A program made the position numbers and the translations under genes. From Salminus brasiliensis (taxonomy: Eukaryota > Chordata > Actinopteri > Characiformes > Bryconidae), in contig NC_132899.1 of NCBI RefSeq assembly GCF_030463535.1, positions 19,615,490 to 19,679,489 on the forward strand: 64,000 nt of DNA, in the 5' to 3' direction. The notes beneath the pieces are model-generated. The model did not search any database. It was not told the DNA's origin and saw only the letters and a program-made list of their open reading frames with translations. Below, one piece after another: positions 52,636 through 64,000 of the stretch (position 1 is its first letter; each line of letters opens with the position of its first letter).

Positions 52636-52875
52636 GAGCAGTGGTGGTTCACCGGTTAGAGGAGTGGCCAGGGCCCATAAGCAAGGCCCTTAACCCTGGG
52701 TACTGCAGCAATGGATGCCCATTGCTCTTGGAATGTGTGGTTACTGTCACCGTTTGTTTGTGTCGCTAGTGTGTTTGTGTAGGTTCACTATATGGATGCG
52801 TTAAAGGCGGAGGCCTAATCATTCCATCAGTGTCCAGCACTAATGGTGAACAGTTGTTTATTTATTGTTTATCAT
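52636..52875 (+). repeat. tRNA-derived SINE, third family
   Basis: GTGGTGGTTCACCGGTTAGA (box A side), AAGGCCCTTAACCCTGG, TGCAGCAATGGATGCCCATT, TGCTCTTGGAATGTGTG and a 3' end ATTAATAAAAGATCT. Word order is that of a common fish SINE; the box B half is partly deleted. Confidence 0.75.
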
Positions 52876-52879
52876 TAAT

Positions 52880-55800
52880 AAAAGATCTGTAGATAGGCAG
52901 CATTCGGATTCTGTATGCATGAGAAGCATAAGGTCACACCGAATGGCCTGTATTCAATCAGCTGAGTGGTAGAAAAATTTAATCGCATTCTCCTAAGTAG
53001 GCTGTGCTCTGCTGTTCACAGAGCTACTGAAAAAATCTAAAGATTCAAGATGAGGAAAAAATCTAATTTGAATCATGTTCATCTATGGCCAATGACATCG
53101 ATTGAACAGTAGAGGTCCCTCTCCCCCATATGTTGCAAAGTTTTTCTGCAGGCACTTAGGACATCCCTTCAGGTTCAAGAAAAAAACTATACTTTTGCTG
53201 TTTGTCAACCTTTTTAACATGTATGTAGTTCCTGTTTGCCCTTGACCTGTTTTGTTTACTTTTATTATACTGTCCTGTTAGGCGCGAGTCTTCTCTGGCC
53301 ATCTACCAGAGCATTATAGGTCAAATGACCTTCTAAGACAAAACAGGCCCCCCTGAGACAGTGCCTTAACAATAGTGACTCATGCATAATATAGCCATCT
53401 GCCAGCCTCAGTGCACAGCACAGCATTCCATGTAGATAGAGGGTGAACCTGACTTTGCAGAGTGAAAGAGACACAAGGAGGGAGTGGTGGACTGACCTCC
53501 TTGACCATTGCGGCTATGTTGTGGGTGGCCAGAGCTTGTGTGCATGAATCGTACAGTTGAGAAATGAGGTCATGACACTTCATGTTTGTCACTGAGATGA
53601 GGTCATCTGGCCAGAAGCAGCTCTGTTAATCTTTTGTGTTTGTTTTCATGTAAACAGACCTCACGTTCATAATCTTTATTCGAAGACCCAAAGAGGTGGT
53701 TTAATGTGGCACAGTTTCATCAGCGGTTGAATGTTCACGGCCTTGTAATTGGAAAGGACAAGCATGTCACTTGAGCAGAATCATGAACAAGCTTTTCTTG
53801 TTAAAGAATCTGAGGAAGCCTTTAAAACATTTTCAGAATTCATGTGGTTACTTTGCACTAAGTAATGACTATGTAAAAAATTTAGGTGTGGCTGTAGGTA
53901 AATGATTTTTCTGTCTATGTTCCTAAAAACCCATCCGATGGAGTGCACCGCCTTCATGGCTTGGGTTAGATCAGGTAAGCTGTTTTTGTAAAGCAGCACT
54001 GTGCTGTTTTGCTCTGTCCTGTAACTCTCAAATCTTGGTGCACTCCCTCAACCCCTCCCCTTAAAGTGGTGCATAGAAAAGCAGTCCTCCAGCCAGCACT
54101 GCAGACCAGTGTCAGAGGAGATCTAAAGCTTTATCCATGTTAAATTCTTTACTTTACATGCATCACTATTTTTACATGCAGTAATATATTCAGCAAATCA
54201 TCATGACTACTTACCCTGTTTGTTTGTCAAAATCCCTTACATATAACTCTTAAAAATAAATGTGTCAAAATGAGTTTGGAGTGATGCAAAAGAAAAACAA
54301 AAGCAAAACCTCTTCCAAAATAACTTTCAATAAATTTCAACTTTTAATTGAAGTCAATGTAAAAATATTTTATTATGAAATTCTGTTCTGGCACAATGCC
54401 AGATTCAAGTTATGACAAAAAGTGAAAGTGACAAACTGAAAAAATGAAGACACTATATATATATATATATATATATGGTATAGGTATATATGTATAAAGG
54501 TAAATTGCAGATTTTGTCTACAAACTATGAAAGCAAAATCAAAAAAAAAAAAAATAAGATACAAGGCTTCGTACAGCAACAATAGGCTAGCTTAGTGGGT
54601 GTTGTCTAAGAAGTCCAAGATGTATTTCCTTAAAAATGTTAATAAAAATAACTGCTTTTTAAAAATGTGGATTGAATTCAGATACTGTGTTCTTTTTTAC
54701 AAATAGCCTCCCAGCACTGACTGCAAACTAGTGTTAGCAAGGTCGCATTTAAAAAGGCTGGGCCTTCAGATGTATCATCTGTCAGATTACAACACAGAAA
54801 CCACTGAATGTTTTTTAATATCAGATTGTTAGACGTTGTTAGACCATGAAGAATACAGAGAGGAGACTGGACTTTCTCCACTATTGCTAAAACATGGGCT
54901 CAATAATTAACATATCACACTGAGTGAGAAGCCAGTCATTGCATAATAACTAAAGAATATTATTAACAAGAGCCACATGTTTTTGAAGCGTTTTTTCTCA
55001 CCAAACATTTATGCAAGCTTGTCTTGTTTAAGTGCAGATAGTTCCTGAATCATCTCTTAGGTAAACAAATATCCACAGGATGGTCAGCATATTGTGTGAT
55101 GGTGGGGGTGGGGCTTGGGGAAGGTCATGGCATGTTGTTGCTGTGCAATATAGTCACACTCCCTGTATAATCAATCTTAATAATCTCATTAGGTTTAGAT
55201 TTGTTTGCTGAAGAGATTACGTCTATTTTACCATGTTGAATTTACCCCAACTGTATCAGAGTAACCTCTTGGTGGCCTCCTTTCTAACACTGATTATCAG
55301 GGTTGACATTTAAGATCCTAGCCTGTACAAAAAGCAAGGCACTATTAACAACTGAACATGCAGTACCCATACACATACAATGATATTATACCAAGGGGCT
55401 TTGGTTTGGTCTCCTTAATTATTATTAAGTACTTACAAAAATAGCATTCCGAGTTAGAGAGGAACGCCACACAACGGAGTGCTTTGTACTGAAACTGCAG
55501 TGAAAACGATTCTGAAAGGGAAGGCAGTGTTGTTATTCATGTTGGTTTTAGCATTATGAAAAAGGCCTCATCTGCAGACCCTTGTTTTCCACATCATGAG
55601 TTCACTGGCCCTAAACAGTCTGAGAGCTGTTCCTCTTGGCGCTCTTATGTAATTTCAGCACAGAGCTTGTGTTTCCTCTCTCTAAGGAGACTTTGTCTGT
55701 CTGCTGAAATCAAACTGAGACGTTTATAAAATGTATATTCATGCTGGCGACTCTTTTGCCACATGCTGGGGCGGAGCTGAGTTTAAAACCTCAGCTCCTG

Positions 55801-57220
55801 ACAAAAGCCTTACTTTATCTCCTTTCTGACCTGACTCTAGCTCAAATGATGCTGTAATTATCTTATTGCAGGTCCCATTTCTGTAGACTACAATTACGTG
55901 CTTCTTGTGGTTTGCGTTGCTCCAAATTTCGAACCAAAAATAACTCGGAGCAGTTGAAGGCAGAAGGATCGTTGACTGTATGAAAGGCAAAGTAAAATAA
56001 AAAGTCACTTGTTTTTAGAAGAGGTTAACCCTGACAACCGGGAGCGGGGCTTGATTTGATTTCACTTAATAAGATTAGATACAAGCCTAGACTGGTAAAT
56101 GTATGTCAAATTGAGGTTAAGGTTGTTAGCTCAGCCGCAGGTCTTAGAATGACTTAATGTGCCTCAGTGAAAGATTACCAAGTTTACCTATATAGACTCA
56201 ATGGTAATACAAACCCAGGCGTCTTGAACTGATTACAGGCATTCTGATACCTCTTCTCACGGCACTAAAAGGAGCTGTGGGCTCTGAAAGGGGCAGTGCT
56301 GATGTTCAGGAGTTCAGTACAAGGTTAGCTCAATGGGTAGCTGAAGGCAATGAGCTGCATCCTGCTGGCAAAGTTAAATCATATAAAGATGTTACCCAAA
56401 ATGGAAGAAAATGGAGTGTTGCGACGCTTTCCCTAAGCCTCGCCTGCTTGCGGTCTGTGGTTGGATTGCTCTAAAGCCAGGCCTTGGCATACATGCTGAA
56501 CTCATAAAAGTAACCTGAGCAGACTCACTCAGCTAATGACCAACCCAGACAAGTTTTTATATAACCTGATTTAAACAAGGGCAGTCTGGTCTCTTTATTC
56601 TTGACTGGGTCACAGACAAAGGCCATTTACAGTGTAAATGATTTGCCTAATTAGATTTTTTATATTTTACAGTTTTTATAGAATTTAATAGCACATTTTG
56701 TGTATTTGTTTTGTTGTTGTTGTTGTTCTACAAGGTTCCCCCCAATTTTGTCAGTGCTAATTCCCACACTCACTAATTAGGCCTCCCCAATTACAGTACA
56801 AGCACTGAGGAAGAATGCTTCCTCTGAGACATATGAAGCCAGTCAACCACATAAGTTTAACACAACATCACTGGACAGTTCAACACATTTGGAGGAGAAC
56901 ACAATTTCTGTCATATTTCTGTTAGATATGTTAGTTAGTCAGTTTAGAAACACTTGTGCTGCACAAAAAAATAGTCCGTAAGTTCTTAACTTTTCATTGC
57001 CATCTTATAGCTCTGATGGATATTTTGGTCAAGTGTTTTTACTAACCTTATCTTTGCCATATCTGTACTGTATGCTCCATAACCACCACATATAAACATG
57101 TGCTTAGAAATGAACAGAAAACCTTGTGACTCAACACTTATAATACAAGATGTGCAGGCAAATTATGTGTTACAAATTCTCCAGATAAAAATACTGGAGT
57201 GTTTCTTTTCAACAAGAACT
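52880..57220. other. intergenic, no gene seen
   Basis: No supported gene. A (TA)n lies at about 54455-54476. 55550-56000 is unique-looking and less AT-rich, but its minus-strand frame (55739-56008) lacks recognisable features. Confidence 0.4.
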
Positions 57221-57227
57221 TGTTACT

Positions 57228-58500
57228 GTCAGGTCCACAAGTATTTGGGCAGTGACACACTTTTTATAATTTATGCCTCTGTACACCACCTCAAAGATCT
57301 TTAAGTAAAAAAAAATCAACATGTGGTTGAAGTGTTGACAAGCTTTCATTGAAAGGGTTTCAATCAACAATTAGGGTCACAGGCTCAAAAATAATTGTCC
57401 AACAGTTTCATGGCCAGGTGTTCCTTCATTATTATTTATGACAAACTAAAAAGATAAACAATCTGAAACTGATTCAAGTGCATTTGCATTTTGTGGATGT
57501 TCATAGAAACCCTTCCAAGAACAGCTGGTGTCAATACAAGTAAAGGAGGTCATAATTAGGGTAAAAACAGGCCTCTCAGAGAGATATCAAAATTAGTTAT
57601 CAGTGGCCAAATAACAAATCAATATATTCTTATAATAAAAGAGATGCATTGGTGAGCGTCAGCATTCTTGTGCTAAACATACACTAGAAGAATTAAAAGA
57701 CTACAAAATGTTTAAAAGACTCAAGTCTGACGTTTTCTCACAGATGATTTTTCTTTTCCTTTTTTCCTTTTAAGATTTCCCATCATGCCTTGGGTGGAAA
57801 TTTACAAGGTGAGAAACTGAACGATGGAGCAGAAACAGAAGCCATGTGTGTAGTAGTATGTTGCATAAACGCTGCAGAATGTGGACCTGACCAGGGTTAA
57901 ATGAATGGGGACAGCAAGATGCTTCCTGTTTGGTGCTGGAGAGAGCTCACCTATAGGTCATTCATAATGTCCACAATGTCCAAAGAAAACTGCTGATAAT
58001 ATTAAACACGAGACCAGAAAAAGACTGAGCTACCAAACGATCAAGGTGAGAGGAGCATGCTGCAACTCCTGCAAGGGATTTTCCCATGATTTCATTTTAC
58101 ATTGGAACATTGTCGGCGACAGTGAAATTGAAAAGGTGTAAGGCCAGCATTGTATTATTGTCAAAGTTACAATCAAGAGACTTACTCCTGACTATAAATA
58201 CAAAAAGTTTACTTTTTTTTTAAAACAGAAAAGTCAGATTACACTGATAGAAAACCTCTCCAAAATACCGCCTAGTTCTGGAACAAGCTTCTCTGAAGCC
58301 AAGATCAACGAGTGAAAGGTGAAAGAAGGGAAGGCTCATGGTCTAAAGCATACCACATTATCTGTCAAACATGAGGGAGGCACTGTCATGGGTAGATTCA
58401 GATTTGAATGCTGCAAAACTGAAAGGATGGTCCTTCACTTTACAGATGGATAAAGACCTTAAACACACTTCAGATGGCCACTGATGGAGCAGGATATAAA
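57228..58500 (+). pseudogene. degenerate Tc1-like DNA transposon, probably full span
   Basis: Starts CAGGTCCACAAGTATTTGGG, a terminal repeat known from many fish genomes, followed by AGTGACACACTTTTTATAAT and CCTCTGTACACCACCTC. The far end has transposase-core remnants: AAAGCATACCACATTATCTG, TGTCAAACATGAGGGAGGCA, CTGTCATGGGTAGATTC and TTTACAGATGGATAAAGACC. No frame of useful length remains. 57740-57790 is a pyrimidine-rich patch that may be a later insertion. Confidence 0.6.
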
Positions 58501-58592
58501 TATACCACTTATATATGTAATTTTGTTAGTTAATGCAACTACTTGTGAGAATGGATGGACTATGTACAAGAAATGGCTGTAATTGTCAGGTA

Positions 58593-58595
<3 letters not shown>

Positions 58596-58634
<39 letters not shown>

Positions 58635-58664
58635 GGAGCGAGAGAGAGAGAGAGAGAGAGAGAG
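58596..58664. repeat. compound (TG)n-(GA)n microsatellite
   Basis: TG units at 58596-58633, then GA units at 58638-58664 after a short spacer. The open frame across it is an artefact of the repeat. Confidence 0.95.
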
Positions 58665-58679
58665 GGAGCGAGAGAACCC

Positions 58680-60780
58680 CAAATGCATATGCTAACCTTG
58701 AGAAAGCCCAGGCTTGGCATGCCTAAGAGCGGTAGCTATCTTTAGCTTTTGATGGGTGCTTTTACTAGTGGCCTCCTCCTCTGCCATTGCCATGTCTCCG
58801 GGCTGCCCGTTCACTCGCCCACCACACACTACTGTTACTGGGCAGATTAGTTGGAAACCTACTCTGAGAAACATGTGTCACATGTTTTTGTTTGAGAGTG
58901 AATGACTCGACACTCAGCTGCCCTTGATTCCAGCCAGAAGGGAGTTGTCAGCTGGAGGTGATGCACACACGCCTCCACGCTGCTCTGCACTGCTCTGCCT
59001 CAGTCACTGCACATGCACACTTCTGCCTGACTGCTGCTGGACTCCACTGTGAAATACAGCATCATAACACAGCTGTACTGTTAAGTACTGTTAATGTACT
59101 GCATCATTTGCTTTAAAGATTCAGACAAAACCTTTCTAAGCAGTGGTCAAACTTACACAACTTTACAGTAGCGACAGCACAAACCACAGCTAGCACTAGA
59201 CTTCTGTGTATGAAATCTTTTACTTTGGGTCACAAATTTGGTTCTGTATATTAGTGTTCTGTAGCCTGTAGTGCTCCTGTAGCCAGGAATACACATACAC
59301 ATGCAAATGGAAGAAGTCAATGCTTGATTGAGGGAGATGGTTGAGACTGGTACATTTAGCTAATCTAAAGTCAATAAGCCAGTTAGCTTTGTCTGGCAGG
59401 GAAGTGTCTCTTCCCACACAGTGCAGGCCTGCATTAGCTTAACCATGCTTTACAGGATCAAATGAGGTCAGCCTGTCCTGCCAAAAGAAGCCATGCTTAG
59501 GCTTCTGAGGGGGATCAATGGAGTTATCCACATTCTGAGGAGAATTCTGGTTCCACAGAGAATCCCAGAGGTCAGGTCAGGGTCAAAACAGTGCAGTTAG
59601 GATTTCCTTTCTAGTGGACTTTCATCCTCTGTAATGCCATACTGCCGGCTTTAGGCTTGGGAACACACTTTGCCTTGGGGAGAAAAAGTTCTGTTATATT
59701 GGAAAGTTTAAACTTCCAAAGGTTCTTCACACTCACATACACTCCTTTAAGGAAGCAACCACTGAAATGCTTTTCTGTAGAAAACTAAAAGTAGCAGCAA
59801 CTTTTGTTTCTAAGGGCCTATGTCAGTGTTAGAGTGTATATATGCTTGCATATATGCATGCCTGCCAGTGTCTTGCACATGAACGGGGAAATGTTTAGAA
59901 GTTGGCCCAACCTATTTACTTTTCATCTATTTCCTGTGTAAAGTCTTAAAGCGCTTTTGAATAATTAAACCCTCTTGATTTAATTTGATTGTTTAAAGCT
60001 GAGAGCATTCATAATTAAGCTCCAAAGACTCTTAGTGTGAATAATTCATCTGCAGCATAACCCTTCGCTGGTCTACAAGAGCAGAGCAAGAATGTGGAAG
60101 ATGTGCTGACTTTGAGTGCCTCTCAGAGAGAGAGAGTGTGTGTGTGTGTGTGTATGATCCTCCCCCCTTTTCCCTGCAATGCAGTAAAGTGTGTGAGGCT
60201 GCCTGGGGAGTCCAGCTGCAGGCTTTAGAGCTGCTCCTCTTTCTCCTCTTTTTCCACCATGCCATACGGCTCTGTGTTTTACCTCAGTAATATCTCACAG
60301 TCCCCCCGCGTCCTTTGTATTCACCCCTCTGACAGCACCACCGCTGTGACAAAGCTGCGAGCTGTCAGCCCCGTCACACACAGCTAGTGTCACTGTGACT
60401 TTGTGTTTGCCCATCCATCTGTGCAAGCACACAGGAATACAGTGACTTTTTTGAAGCCGTGGATACTTTGATGCAGGACATGTGATTAACGATCATGTCC
60501 TCTAATAGTCACGCCGTTTCTCTCTCTGATAGAGGCCCGCCTGGCAGACGGAGGATGCTCTTGCTAGCTCAGGTGCTGCATACATTAATGCTGACCTACA
60601 TACTGTACAGGACTATATTAGCAGGAGGAGTGGGATGAAGGAGGTGGATAGCCATCAACTCCTACACACTAGTGTGAGAGCAAAACACTGCACTCATATT
60701 CCAGCATTTACTCTAAAACACAGCACTTGAGAAAACAATGTTCTTGTTTTATCAGAGATATTAGTCTTTACTTGTAATAA
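58680..60780. other. intergenic with candidate non-coding elements
   Basis: No supported gene. A short (GT)n lies at 60137-60153. 60230-60590 is GC-richer and unique-looking and may be a conserved element. 59690-59790 has AAGGTTCTTCACAC words of MITE debris. Confidence 0.35.
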
Positions 60781-60940
60781 ATAAATAAATAAATAAATAA
60801 TAAATAGTGTATTTAAATAATGTTAAATAATGTTAAATTAGACAAAATATAAGAAAATATAAAATTTATACAATTCATAACATTTAAATAGCATAGTTGT
60901 AATCAACATAAGATCTAAATGTAGTTCATAGTTCATAGAC

Positions 60941-60974
<34 letters not shown>
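60776..60974. repeat. (AAAT)n and (TG)n tracts
   Basis: AAAT units at 60776-60805 and TG units at 60943-60974, with AT-rich DNA between. Confidence 0.9.
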
Positions 60975-60980
<6 letters not shown>

Positions 60981-61261
60981 GCCTTTTTTTTGCAGATTTG
61001 TACATCCATAACAAACATATCCCATCACTCCTACACTGTAAAACTATAAAACGTCTTCATGAAATAATTACGTTAGTAGTGAAATAAATAAGTACAGAAA
61101 TTTGGCATCACTTAATCTGATTAAGCCAAACAAACTGAAAAATAAGTAGTTGAGATACACACAAGGTTTTGATGAAGTTTGAGTTAAACTGAAAATATTT
61201 AATTGAGTTCTATTTGACTGGGTGAACTGAGTTGCTTCACAGTGCAACCTTAATAAGTAAA

Positions 61262-61425
61262 ATTCATACCCAGGGGCACTGCCACAACTCTAACAATTCT
61301 GCCAAAATACTTACTTACTTACTTAATACAAATACCCAATACATGTTTAGGGCCCCTGTCAGTCACAGGCCCTAGAATACGCCTAACCTTCCCCCCATAT
61401 GGTGCCTCTGCTCACACCTTTCCCT
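61262..61425 (+). repeat. interspersed repeat family B, copy 2
   Basis: CAGGGGCACTGCCACAAC, CTAACAATTCTGCCAAAATA, a CTTA tandem, GGGCCCCTGTCAGTCACAGG, CCTAGAATACGCCTAACC and GGTGCCTCTGC, in the same order as the copy at 6380-6560. Confidence 0.7.
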
Positions 61426-61429
61426 TTGG

Positions 61430-64000
61430 CCCCTGACACCATCTATTTGCATACTGGGCATGTCCTCCCCCCTGACTTACAGTCAGTGTGAAGTCATCTC
61501 CAGCCTACCTGCTCCTGGGTGTACATTTACATTGTATATGATTGTTGACTGCCTGGCCTCAATGTTGTAGGTTATAAGAGCAAGTTACCAATTTCTGTAC
61601 AACTGAGTTTGACTATTTGCTGATTCTACAGTGTTCACTCTTGTATTACTACAAGAATGTCTTGTCAGTGTTTTTGGACAGAATCATAAAGGTCAAGTTA
61701 AGGAATGAATGGCCATTTAAAATTGAGATTTCAAGTTGAGACTTCAGTTGAGATTTTAGATTGCGTTAACTCAAAAGATTCAGATAAAGTATTTGGACTT
61801 TAGGAGTTATTCTAACCTAATGAATGTGAGTACAATGTTTAGTGCTTTTGAACATACAATGTTTAGTGTTTTAAGTACATTCAACTTAATCTGTTTAATG
61901 TGCCTAATACTTTATATGAGGGAACTGGTTGCTTCCACCTTCCATGTCCACAATTACGTTTTCACATCCGACCACCACCCCTTCACATTTCTTTAACTCA
62001 GTGATATCTCACAGTCCTAGCTCCACTTATCAGAAACTAGATGGCCTAGAAGCCACCTCAACTCAACCCCAAAGTGCTCTGAATTCCTCCTTTTTTACTG
62101 TCTCCTCCCACATTATCTTATGCTGATGGCATGGTCTGAACTTACAAAAAATGTAAAAAGAGGAGAAACATATAACTTATAAACTACACCAAATTTTAGT
62201 AAGTAGTTCAGTTTTGTTAAGACTAATAACAGCAGATCAAAATGAAAGTTATCTAAAGGTCCTAGTAAACAAGGCCGTGATGCTTGCTAAACTACAGCAA
62301 CATTTAGTTGCAAAGGACCCTTAACAGCAGACCTTTGTAAAATGCCAGAACGAGGAATATCATATAGTGACATTCCAAAAGGGGAGTGTCCAGGGGGAGT
62401 GTTTTTCTTTAGTAGCTCTTTTGTAGCTTATTTAGAGAATTTCGCAAATGCAGAATGCAAACCAAGCTGGTTTGAATAGAGCCCATACACTCAAAAAATG
62501 GTGCATATATGTGTAATTGTCCTACAAATTGGTAAATAGGAAAAAAGTTGGATTGTATTCACAAATGTGTGCGTCCATGGAATTTTGTAGAAATGGTTTG
62601 AGAACTAATGTACTAAAGAACCCTTGAAGAACAATTTTAAGGGTGTAATTTATTGTATAATTTATTGTATAATGTATCTATTTTATTTCTGTCGATTACT
62701 TTTATAATCACTGTTCCCTTTTCTGTTTGGATGCTGTAGTGTTCACATAACCCTTATTCCAGACATTTCATTTCTCTTCTAGAACAAAACAATTCATCAT
62801 TGGTCAATTATCATTCCTTAAACACATTTTCAAGGGTTTTATACTACCCCCTCCCTTCATATAGTCAGTTCTTTCATGTATTCATTAGAAGTCCATGATA
62901 ACTACTAGAAAGATGCAGTCCATGATCATCCTCTGAAGTCTCTTACCTGGAAATAAAGAGCCATTTTGCTCGTTTGTTAGTGTGAGGCTCTCTCCCTGCC
63001 GCCTGCAGACTTTCCACACCAGCTTAATGAGGCTCTAATGAGGGAAAGGTGCAGAAAGGGGAAACAGTGGCCCTCGGGCACGGCTTACTCGGCACGTATG
63101 GGCAGCCAGCCACTGTAAATGGATCACACACACATGGACACACTCACACAAAAAATCACCATCGCGAGTCTGCAATTGTCCTGCATTTCTGTGGAACTTC
63201 ACTGCCATGCAAGATTAATAGTGAGCACTGACCTGTGCTCCTCTGGCTGACATTATCAAAGGACTTCCTGCCAATGCTCTGCTTTACCCAGTTACATTGC
63301 ATTTAAACAGATTTCGAGCACACCACCTTTGTCACAGATAAATAGGAAGGTCAAATACCGACCATGCTTTCACTATCCGTAGACAGACAGAATAGAAATG
63401 AGATGAGATATTGAGCTAAACCTTGTTTCAGCTCAAACACTCCCATCCACGCTGTCTCGATAAAACTTTTTTGTCTTTTTAACTTTTTGACATGACGTGA
63501 ATCTGGCAGTTTACATTTTGTGTACTGCAATCTTTCCATCAATTTCATGAGGAATGGACCAAGGGCTTTTCCTTCTCCTGTAAAGTTGACTTTTTGGAGA
63601 TATAAGGCTTTGGTCTGACACTGATAAAACACCTCTGATGTCTGATGTTAAATAAGTTCCCTCATTTGATGAGCTTCCTTCCTGACCGTTGACAGTACTT
63701 TTGAGCTAGAGTTGTGTTACTGTACATATTTAAATTAATGGCAAAAAATGCAAATTATGCATATTTAACATTGATAACAAACACTAGAAATTATTAGTCA
63801 CCAAAATCTTACATGCTCAAACACTTCACTCAAACAGCTCAAGCCACATACTTGTCTTGATTAAGGTCTTGCATTCTCATCATTATGATTTAGGGCACAG
63901 TTTGATTTACTGTGAAGTATCAAAGTTAATTAAAACTTCACTGTGTAGATGAACTCTGGGGGGCAGCAATTTTGTAAAGTAGCTGTTATGTTAAATTTTG
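61430..64000. other. intergenic, no gene seen
   Basis: No supported gene. 62930-63250 is unique-looking with balanced composition (CAGCTTAATGAGGCTCTAAT and neighbours) and could be a conserved non-coding element. 62580-62650 has MITE words (AAGAACCCTTGAAGAAC). Confidence 0.35.

Noticed and set aside
55739..56008. 89-codon minus-strand frame
   Set aside because: No domain, no splice evidence, ordinary length for chance in this window.

Overview
This is a eukaryotic, vertebrate window, almost certainly from a teleost fish. The evidence is spliced genes with canonical GT-AG introns, an AT-rich intergenic background, and a dense load of fish-type repeats: Tc1/mariner remnants, tRNA-derived SINEs, MITEs and (GT)n/(CA)n microsatellites. 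An otophysan fish (characin, catfish or knifefish group) is my guess from the repeat flavour, but the sequence alone does not settle it.

Only two protein-coding genes can be supported, both on the minus strand. sost (sclerostin, a secreted Wnt/BMP antagonist) has two coding exons at 13251-13497 and 10066-10481. dusp3 (VHR-like dual-specificity phosphatase) has three coding exons at 46518-46684, 39865-40097 and 34050-34258. The reading order dusp3 then sost, in the same orientation, matches the human 17q21 arrangement, where DUSP3 and SOST are close neighbours. This is conserved microsynteny, not an operon, and the two proteins have no known direct functional link.

Layout: 1-8000 is gene-free sequence downstream of sost, where distal sost enhancers could lie. 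8000-10065 is probable sost 3' UTR and flank. 10066-13497 is sost, and 13498-14110 its promoter and two copies of a repeat. 14110-34049 is the dusp3-sost intergenic region, with a 68-bp minisatellite (16172-16594), SINEs, several dead Tc1-like elements and a TIR-bearing MITE close to the 3' end of dusp3. 34050-46684 is dusp3, whose introns carry Tc1 debris, a hairpin MITE and a perfect 141-bp palindrome. 46685-47120 is the CpG-rich dusp3 promoter. 47120-64000 is gene-free upstream sequence with more repeats and a few stretches that look like conserved non-coding DNA.

I found no convincing undescribed coding system. The most unusual structure is the perfect inverted repeat in dusp3 intron 1 (70-bp arms, 1-nt spacer), flanked by a 9-bp direct repeat as expected for a long-TIR transposon. 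Next are an in-frame tandem splice acceptor in front of the dusp3 catalytic exon and the dyad-rich minisatellite.
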